Below are positions 7,240-12,703 of a DNA stretch of 21,530 bases, piece after piece. The position numbers were made by a program, and so were the translations under genes. Numbering within the stretch: position 1 is the first letter of the stretch; each line of letters starts with the position of its first letter. Origin of the DNA: Actinomycetales bacterium UBA1383 (GTDB taxonomy: Bacteria > Actinomycetota > Actinomycetes > Actinomycetales > Actinomycetaceae); assembly GCA_002305415.1 (NCBI GenBank), contig DBQX01000133.1:1-21530 (forward strand), read 5' to 3'. The notes under the pieces were generated by a model. It was not told where the DNA came from, did not search any database, and saw only the letters and a program-made list of their open reading frames with translations.

Positions 7240-8250
7240 GTGCATATTCAGCACGTGAGCTCCACGCTTCGCTTCACCAGACCCCTGCCCGGGACGCTGA
7301 GGGCCTCGGCTGCGCTCATCGGCGTGGTGCTGATCGCAGGGCTGGTAGCCCAGGCGATCGGCGGTACGACTGCCAGCATCACGGTCGGGCTGGCGGCCGG
7401 CTCCGCGATGGCCTACGGCACGGTGATGCCCACCCGGGTGGCCGCCGTCGTGACGCTCGTCGGCGGCGCGGCGGCCGCCCTGGGTGCGGCCGTGTCCGGT
7501 GACCCATGGCTCTCCGGCCTGGCCGTCGCCGCGATGGTGCTGGTCACCGCACCGGCGTCCGCGTACTCGGCGGGTGCCCTGATGCTGGCGCCGCTGCTGA
7601 CGATGGTGTTCGCCGTCGTCGACCGCGGCTGGCCGTGGTGGCAGGCCGGGATCTGGGGCGTGGTGGGCGGACTGGTCGGGCTGCTCATCACGGCCATCCT
7701 CCGATTCGGCAAGAAGGCGCCCACGCGGCTGCCCTGGGGGGTGGCCTGGCGCCATGCGGTCGTCGTCGCGATCGCCGCGGGCGCGAACATCGTCCTGGCC
7801 GAGTCCCTCTCGCTCGGTCATGGGTACTGGGTGGCCGCCACCATCCTCGTGGCACTGCGCCCACTGCCGAGCGAGCGGGCCGGCTACCTCGTCCAGCGGA
7901 ACTGGGGGACCCTCCTCGGCGCGCTCATCGCGCTCCTGACCATCTGGCTGGTGCCGTCCGCCTGGTTGCTGCCCACCGCGCTCGCGTACCTGGTGGCGCT
8001 CGCGGCGTACGCGATGAGCGGGAACTACTTCCTGCAGACCGCCTTCCTGACGCCGATGCTCATGATCCTCATGTCCGCGAACGAGAAGTCCGTCGCCATC
8101 GAGCTGACGATCGGACGGGTCCTCTACACGGTCGTGGGCGTGATGATCGCGGCCCTGCTCGCGTTGGGAATGCAACGGTGGGACCGGCGATCCGTCCCGG
8201 CGCGGGACGGCGAGCGCCAGCAGGAGGCACGGCCGGAGCCCGCGCCGTAG
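7240..8250 (+). CDS. FUSC-domain (fusaric acid resistance-type) membrane protein
   Basis: A 336-residue polytopic membrane protein with about ten helices in two halves. The first half spans roughly 22-155. The second (170-312) contains GHGYWVAATILVALRP (193-208) and RNWGTLLGALIALLTIW (220-236), the conserved signature of the FUSC/aromatic-acid-exporter family. Such proteins are thought to export aromatic acids or related toxic compounds; the substrate here is unknown, and the protein lacks the long cytoplasmic domain of AaeB-type members. The GTG start at 7240 has AGGAG at 7225-7229, ten bases upstream. The gene sits alone between the tRNA terminator and its own terminator, and the last codons and stop are part of that terminator hairpin. 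Confidence 0.85.
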   Translation: MHIQHVSSTLRFTRPLPGTLRASAALIGVVLIAGLVAQAIGGTTASITVGLAAGSAMAYGTVMPTRVAAVVTLVGGAAAALGAAVSGDPWLSGLAVAAMVLVTAPASAYSAGALMLAPLLTMVFAVVDRGWPWWQAGIWGVVGGLVGLLITAILRFGKKAPTRLPWGVAWRHAVVVAIAAGANIVLAESLSLGHGYWVAATILVALRPLPSERAGYLVQRNWGTLLGALIALLTIWLVPSAWLLPTALAYLVALAAYAMSGNYFLQTAFLTPMLMILMSANEKSVAIELTIGRVLYTVVGVMIAALLALGMQRWDRRSVPARDGERQQEARPEPAP

Positions 8251-8266
8251 GGCGCGGGCTCCGGCC
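8231..8266. terminator. Bidirectional terminator containing the FUSC stop codon
   Basis: A perfect 16-bp stem, GGCCGGAGCCCGCGCC at 8231-8246 and GGCGCGGGCTCCGGCC at 8251-8266, with loop GTAG. The TAG stop of the FUSC gene lies in the loop, so the left arm is also coding sequence. It lies between the convergent FUSC (+) gene and the membrane-anchored protein gene (-), and is followed by TTGG on the plus strand. Confidence 0.8.
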
Positions 8267-8290
8267 TTGGCTCCCCGGGCCGATGGTTCC

Positions 8291-9619
8291 TCAATCCTCC
8301 ACCGACGTCATGTCGAGGGCGTCCTCGGCGAGGGCGAGCACCGTCCAGGTGCGTCCGTCGTCCGCGGACAGCTCCCACGCCGGGACCAACAGGGAGACCC
8401 CGTCCGCCGTCGTCCACTGCGCGAGGCCGAGTTCGGCGCCCGTGATCTCCACGTCCTCCACCGGCCACGGCACGGCCGCTCCGGGGGCGAGCGGCGCCGG
8501 AGGCTCGGTGGGTGTCGTGTCAGGCGCGACCACCTGGTCCTCCACCATCGCGTCACCCTCCAGGACGCCACCGCCCCGCGCAGCGGGCAGGACGGAGAAG
8601 CCACCGATGGTGCCGAAGCGCGGGTCGGTGATCCGGCTGACCGCCTCCTCGGCGCCCACCACCGGGTACGTGCCAAGGTCCACCAGAGCCGCGAGCGAGC
8701 CGGAGAGGGACTGCAGGCCGCCGCCGCTGTAGCTCGCCCACCACGACACCCCCGTGCGCCGGCCGTCCAGGAGCTGGTACGCGGCCACCGAGATCCACCC
8801 GGCGCCCTCGTCCTTGCTGACCTCGTACTCGAAGGCGGCGGGGTCGAGCCCAAGCTCCGCGAGCAGGTCGCGGGTCAGCTGCCGGGCCTCGTCGTCGGTG
8901 GGGGCGGGGCCGAGGTCCGGGCACTCGGCGGCGCCCTCGCGGACGGCTTCGCAGTTCCACGGGTCGGCGGCGGGGTCGTAGAAGTTCAGGCCGGCCTGCC
9001 CGTCCGGGTAGACCATGAGGTACGGGCCGGTCCCGTCAAGCGTCCCCACCACCCAGGACCCGTCCGTGAGTTCAGGCGTGCCCTCCACGCCGAGCACGGC
9101 GGCGATCTCCGCCACCCGCGCCTCGGTCCACGCGGCGGTGGCGTCGAAGGCCCACATCGTGGCAGTGCCCGCCTCGTTCGGCAGCCCGACGGGGGTGAAC
9201 GTCTGCCGCTCCGGCCACCCCGGCCAGATCATCCGTTCATCCTGCGCCGCGGCGGAGTCCACCCCGCCGCCACCAGCCTCGGGCGCCGCTGCGTCGGCCG
9301 GGGCCAGCCCCGAGGCGGCCTCGGAGGTGGCGGCGCCGTCGAAAGCCGTGTCCCCGCCACCGGTGCGTCCCAGCAGCGCGCCGTTGCCCAGCCCGAAGCC
9401 CACGCCCCCGACCACCACCGCGGCCGCGGCCGCCGAGGCGACCCGCAGCCACCGGCGGGACCGGCTCGCGCGGATGTCGGTGACGGGTGCGAGCCCCTCC
9501 CCGCCGGCCTCGGCGGCGATCCGGGCGTCCACCGCGGTCCGCAGCCGCGCGACGTCCACCTCGGCCCCCTGCGCCGGGTCGGCAGCACGCAGCCGGGCGA
9601 GTGCGTCCTCGTGATCCAT
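8291..9619 (-). CDS. Membrane-anchored protein downstream of sigma factor gene, possible anti-sigma factor
   Basis: A 442-residue protein. Residues 1-55 are a charged, probably cytoplasmic segment (MDHEDALARLRAADPAQ). There is one helix at about 57-80 (VASAAAAAVVVGGVGFGLG). Residues 85-442 form an extracytoplasmic part that starts with an Ala/Gly-rich linker and contains several Trp-rich stretches (WPGWPERQTF, GVSWWASYSG). ATG at 9619 is supported by AAGGAGA at 9624-9630; the reading frame stays open upstream but only through the repeat array. Position after an ECF-type sigma gene on the same strand and the topology suggest an anti-sigma or signal-sensing role. However, the HxxxCxxC zinc anti-sigma motif is absent, so this is inference. 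I do not recognise a named family. Confidence 0.75.
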   Translation of the reverse strand: MDHEDALARLRAADPAQGAEVDVARLRTAVDARIAAEAGGEGLAPVTDIRASRSRRWLRVASAAAAAVVVGGVGFGLGNGALLGRTGGGDTAFDGAATSEAASGLAPADAAAPEAGGGGVDSAAAQDERMIWPGWPERQTFTPVGLPNEAGTATMWAFDATAAWTEARVAEIAAVLGVEGTPELTDGSWVVGTLDGTGPYLMVYPDGQAGLNFYDPAADPWNCEAVREGAAECPDLGPAPTDDEARQLTRDLLAELGLDPAAFEYEVSKDEGAGWISVAAYQLLDGRRTGVSWWASYSGGGLQSLSGSLAALVDLGTYPVVGAEEAVSRITDPRFGTIGGFSVLPAARGGGVLEGDAMVEDQVVAPDTTPTEPPAPLAPGAAVPWPVEDVEITGAELGLAQWTTADGVSLLVPAWELSADDGRTWTVLALAEDALDMTSVED

Positions 9620-9737
9620 CTCGTCTCCTTCGTCCGTGGGGGTGTGGCCCGTGCGTGGGCTGACCCGTCCCGCTGCTCCGTCTGTGTGCCGGGTGGCCCG
9701 GATCTTTCGCCCCACCCCCGGCCAGCCCCGGACCGGC

Positions 9738-9783
9738 GTCCCCAACCGACCGTTTCCACCCCGCCAAACAGTCAGCAAGCGAC
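9738..9783 (-). repeat. Hairpin of repeat unit 1
   Basis: Arms at 9738-9755 and 9766-9783 with a 10-base loop. Read on the minus strand, 12 Watson-Crick and four G-U pairs with two mismatches form across 18 positions. The one base that differs from the other units (C instead of T at 9776) changes an A-U pair to G-U. Confidence 0.75.
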
Positions 9784-9832
9784 CTCAGTGGACCGAGGCC
9801 ACGCCGAACCCGAGAGGAGGCCGCGCACCGGC

Positions 9833-9878
9833 GTCCCCAACCGACCGTTTCCACCCCGCCAAACAGTCAGTAAGCGAC
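9833..9878 (-). repeat. Hairpin of repeat unit 2
   Basis: Arms at 9833-9850 and 9861-9878, loop 9851-9860. As minus-strand RNA it has 13 Watson-Crick pairs, three U-G wobbles and two mismatches (G-G and U-U). Confidence 0.75.
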
Positions 9879-9927
9879 CTCAGTGGACCGAGGCCACGCC
9901 GAACCCGAGAGGAGGCCGCACACCGGC

Positions 9928-9973
9928 GTCCCCAACCGACCGTTTCCACCCCGCCAAACAGTCAGTAAGCGAC
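9928..9973 (-). repeat. Hairpin of repeat unit 3
   Basis: Arms at 9928-9945 and 9956-9973, loop 9946-9955. The sequence is identical to the unit 2 hairpin; the 26-bp insertion that lengthens this unit lies ten bases outside it. Confidence 0.75.
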
Positions 9974-10048
9974 CTCAGTGGACGGAGCCGAGCCAGACCG
10001 AGCCGGGACCGAGGCCACGCCGAACCCGAGAGGAGGCCGCACACCGGC

Positions 10049-10540
10049 CTACACCTGCGCCCACGCCGCCGCGAGCCGCGAACGGGCGCGCGAGAGCGCC
10101 GCGTCCGCTCCCCCGCGCGAGATCCCGAGGGCCGCCGCGAGCTCCTCCCCGCCCAGGCCCTCCCAGGCGTGCAGCAACAGCACCTCGCGGTCACGTGCGC
10201 TGAGGCCGGCGAGCGCCCGCCTCACCTGGTCGTCGGCGACGACGGCGTCCACCGGGTCCTCGTCGTCCACCGTCTCGGGCGGCTCGGCCATCGGCACCGC
10301 CGACATCTTCCGGCGGTGGTTGGCCAGCACGAAACCCGCGGTCCGGTAGAGCCAGGGGAGCTCGGCGCCGTCGGGCACGTCCTCCCGGCGCCGCCACGCG
10401 ATCGTGAGCACCTCGGCGGCGAGGTCCTCCGCATCGCCCGGCGCGGCACGCCGCAGGAAGTACCGCTGCACCGCGGCGGCGTGGGCCCGGAAGACGGCAT
10501 CGAACCAGTGGTCGTCATGGGTGGCAGTGTCCGCCGTCAT
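10049..10540 (-). CDS. ECF-type RNA polymerase sigma factor
   Basis: A 163-residue group 4 (extracytoplasmic function) sigma factor. Region 2 spans about 12-80 (DAVFRAHAAAVQRYFLRRA, DAEDLAAEVLTIAWRR, then the WLYRTAGFVLANHRR helix). Region 4 spans about 103-158, with LSARDREVLLLHAWEGLGGEELAAALG as the first helices and ISRGGADAALSRARSRL as the recognition helix. There is no C-terminal extension. ATG at 10540 has GAGGGAGA starting about five bases upstream; the frame is open further upstream but without a better start. The next gene on the same strand, after the repeat array, encodes a single-span membrane protein that may control it. It diverges from the DUF4349 gene across 174 bp, which may hold a target promoter. 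Confidence 0.92.
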   Translation of the reverse strand: MTADTATHDDHWFDAVFRAHAAAVQRYFLRRAAPGDAEDLAAEVLTIAWRRREDVPDGAELPWLYRTAGFVLANHRRKMSAVPMAEPPETVDDEDPVDAVVADDQVRRALAGLSARDREVLLLHAWEGLGGEELAAALGISRGGADAALSRARSRLAAAWAQV

Positions 10541-10665
10541 GCCGTCTCCCTCGGTCGGGTGCTCCTGCTGTGCTGTATGTCCCCGGCGTCCCCACTCTTG
10601 CACGGGGAGCCCCCGGCGGCCGGCCGGATGCGCAACTGTTATCGGAGACGGGGTGGGATTGGGCC

Positions 10666-10686
10666 GTCCCGCCACACAAACGGGAC
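10666..10686. repeat. Short inverted repeat upstream of the DUF4349 gene
   Basis: GTCCCG at 10666-10671 and CGGGAC at 10681-10686, nine bases apart, lie in the divergent region between the sigma factor and DUF4349 genes, 28 bp before the DUF4349 start. It could be an operator or a 5' leader hairpin. The arms are short and GC-rich, so chance is possible. Confidence 0.3.
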
Positions 10687-10714
10687 AGGACCAGTCCAAG
10701 GAAGGGAGTCCCCG

Positions 10715-11767
10715 ATGAGCACCACCCGGGCCGGCGGCCGGATGAAGATCGCCATCGTCGTGCTGGCCACGCTGCTGGTGGCCGCGGTCTCAGTCCTCGT
10801 CGGGCTGTTCGTCCTCGGTGCGGTCACCCCCGTGTCGATGGGCGGAGGGTCGGACTCGCGGGAGGAGTCGGCGGTCGCCCCCGGCTCCGGCATCGCGGAG
10901 GACCAGGCCTACGACGGGGCCGACACCAGCGGCGCGGCCGACATGGGCGGCGAGACCAGCGACGCCGTCGCCGACAAGCTCGTGCGCTACGCCTCCCTCA
11001 CCCTCCGGGTGGACGGCGTCGCGGAGACCGTGGAGCAGGTCCGCACGGCCGCGCGCGCGGCGGGCGGCTACATCCAGACCTCCGACCTCTACACCGACGG
11101 CCGCGACTGGTACCCGGCCGAGGAGGACCAGGCGGCCGCCAGCCCCACCCTCACCGGCGGGCTGCTCATCGTCCGCGTCCGGGACACGGACCTGGAGTCC
11201 TTCGTGGACACTGTGCGCGGCCTCGGGACCGTCACCGCGGAGAGCATCTCCTCGCAGGACGTCACCACCCAGTACACCGACCTCGACGCCCGCATCCCCA
11301 TCCTCGAGGCCGAGCGGGACAGCCTCACCGCGATGCTCACCCGCGCCACCACCGTGGAGGAGGAGCTGATGATCCGTGACCGCCTCGTCTCCGTCACCAG
11401 CGAACTGCGCTCCCTGGTGGACCAGCGCGAGGTGCTCGCGGACCGCGACACCATGGCCACGGTCACGATCTCCCTCACGGTGCCGCCCTCCGCGCTGCCG
11501 CCGTCGTCGGTCGAGATCCCGTGGTTCTCGTGGTACGAGCTCCAGCAGGCCGTGGCGAGCGGCGTGGCCGGCTTCCAGCGGATCGTGTACGTCACCCTCA
11601 CCGCCCTGATCGCGACGGCGCCGATCTGGGTGCCGCTCGGGATCGTGCTGCTGGTCCGCCGGCGGCGCCGCGTGGCCGCCGAGCCGCAGGCTGTCACCGT
11701 CGCCCCCGGGCCGGATGACGCCGAGCCAGGTTCCGTCAATCCCGGGCCCCGTCCGCCCTCGGAGTAA
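10715..11767 (+). CDS. DUF4349 domain-containing membrane protein
   Basis: A 350-residue protein with an N-terminal membrane anchor (about 11-38). A disordered Ser/Gly/Asp linker (40-85) is followed by the DUF4349 domain starting VRYASLTLRVDGVAETVEQVRTAA, with the family-typical GGYIQTS segment. Then come LIVRVRDTDLESFVDTVRGLGTV, the TQYTDLDARI segment, a long helical or coiled-coil part (LEAERDSL to LRSLVDQREVL), and a second membrane helix near 290-312 ending in RRRRR. The ATG at 10715 has GGAAGGGAG upstream. The family has no settled function; it resembles surface lipoproteins with periplasmic coiled coils. It is divergent from the sigma factor and lies 81 bp before the ABC transporter genes, so co-transcription with them is possible. 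Confidence 0.88.
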   Translation: MSTTRAGGRMKIAIVVLATLLVAAVSVLVGLFVLGAVTPVSMGGGSDSREESAVAPGSGIAEDQAYDGADTSGAADMGGETSDAVADKLVRYASLTLRVDGVAETVEQVRTAARAAGGYIQTSDLYTDGRDWYPAEEDQAAASPTLTGGLLIVRVRDTDLESFVDTVRGLGTVTAESISSQDVTTQYTDLDARIPILEAERDSLTAMLTRATTVEEELMIRDRLVSVTSELRSLVDQREVLADRDTMATVTISLTVPPSALPPSSVEIPWFSWYELQQAVASGVAGFQRIVYVTLTALIATAPIWVPLGIVLLVRRRRRVAAEPQAVTVAPGPDDAEPGSVNPGPRPPSE

Positions 11768-11848
11768 TCCCGGGCGCTCGGAGGATCACGACGGTGCGTC
11801 CCGACGTACAGTGGGACGCATCAAGCCGTGCCGACCGAAGGCCTGACC

Positions 11849-12703
11849 ATGGGCAGACACGCCGCCACTCCCGCACCCCGCACCGAGGCCGCCGAGCCCG
11901 CCGTCCCCGGGCTCACGCCCCGTTCCCCGGCCACCCCGCCCGCCCCGCTCGGGCAGCGCGACGCCGTCGCCGTCGCCACCGGCCTCACCAAGATCTACGG
12001 ATCCGGCGAGACCCGCGTGGTGGCGCTCGACGACGTCGACGTCGAGTTCGGGCGCGGCGAGTTCACCGCGATCATGGGGCCCTCAGGCTCGGGGAAGTCC
12101 ACGCTCATGCACTGCATGGCCGGGCTGGACTCCCCAACCTCCGGCCAGATCATCGTCGACGGGCTGGACATCTCGCACATGAGCCAGCGGGAGCTGACGA
12201 AGGTGCGCCGCACCCGCATCGGCTTCGTGTTCCAGGCCTACAACCTCATCCCCACCCTCACGGCGTCGGAGAACATCACCCTGCCGCTCGACATCGCGCG
12301 CGCGGACGTCGACCGCTCCCGCTTCGACCAGGTGGTGGACGCCGTCGGGCTCCGGGACCGGCTGCACCACCGCCCCTCGGAGTTGTCCGGCGGGCAGCAG
12401 CAGCGCGTCGCCTGCGCGCGGGCGCTCGTGGGCAACCCGTCCGTCATCTTCGCGGACGAGCCCACCGGCAACCTCGACTCCCGGGCGGCCGCCGAGGTAC
12501 TGGGCTTCCTGCGCCACTCGGTGGACGAACTCGGGCAGTCGGTGGTGATGGTCACCCACGAGGCGACGGCGGCGGCGTACGCCGACCGGATCCTCTTCCT
12601 CGCGGACGGCCGGATCGTGCGCGAGCTGCTGGATCCCACCCAGGAGTCGGTGCTTGCCACTCTGGGTGAGCTCGCCCCCGCCCACCCCGCCGAAGCACGC
12701 TGA
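11849..12703 (+). CDS. ABC transporter ATP-binding protein (MacB/LolD-type)
   Basis: A 284-residue ATPase. It has Walker A GPSGSGKST (77-85), the Q-loop Gln129 (VFQAYNLIPTLTA), signature LSGGQ (179-183), Walker B VIFADEP (199-205) with catalytic Glu204, D-loop TGNLDS and H-loop His237 (VMVTHEA). The sequence around these motifs is that of the LolD/MacB/FtsE group, which works with FtsX-type permeases and usually does not move small solutes across the membrane by alternating access. An extra Pro/Ala-rich leader of about 40 residues precedes the domain. I chose ATG at 11849 (AAGG eight bases upstream); GTG at 11828 would add seven residues. Its TGA overlaps the permease ATG (TGATG). Confidence 0.93.
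   Translation: MGRHAATPAPRTEAAEPAVPGLTPRSPATPPAPLGQRDAVAVATGLTKIYGSGETRVVALDDVDVEFGRGEFTAIMGPSGSGKSTLMHCMAGLDSPTSGQIIVDGLDISHMSQRELTKVRRTRIGFVFQAYNLIPTLTASENITLPLDIARADVDRSRFDQVVDAVGLRDRLHHRPSELSGGQQQRVACARALVGNPSVIFADEPTGNLDSRAAAEVLGFLRHSVDELGQSVVMVTHEATAAAYADRILFLADGRIVRELLDPTQESVLATLGELAPAHPAEAR

Larger units (their letters stand above)
9732..10042. repeat. Tandem 95-bp repeat array, three units
   Basis: Unit 1 is 9732-9826, unit 2 is 9827-9921, unit 3 is 9922-10042. Units 1 and 2 differ at only two of 95 positions. Unit 3 equals unit 2 except for a 26-bp insertion at 9984-10009. A 7-base start of a fourth unit (ACCGGCC) touches the sigma factor stop codon. Each unit contains an inverted repeat (18-base arms, 10-base loop) and an AGGAGG/CCTCCT stretch. 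The array fills most of the 429-bp space between the sigma factor gene and the membrane-protein gene. No convincing coding sequence lies in it. The function is unknown. Confidence 0.95.

Noticed and set aside
9732..10042. CRISPR array
   Set aside because: The 95-bp units are contiguous and nearly identical throughout, with no unique spacers, and no cas genes are nearby.
8267..10714. Plus-strand open frame running into the DUF4349 gene
   Set aside because: It is antisense to the sigma factor and membrane-protein genes and passes through the repeats. The DUF4349 ATG at 10715 has its own ribosome site and the anchor sequence begins there.
11807..11812. -10 box (TACAGT) of a promoter for the ABC transporter genes
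   Set aside because: The position is plausible, but no acceptable -35 element lies 16-18 bp upstream.
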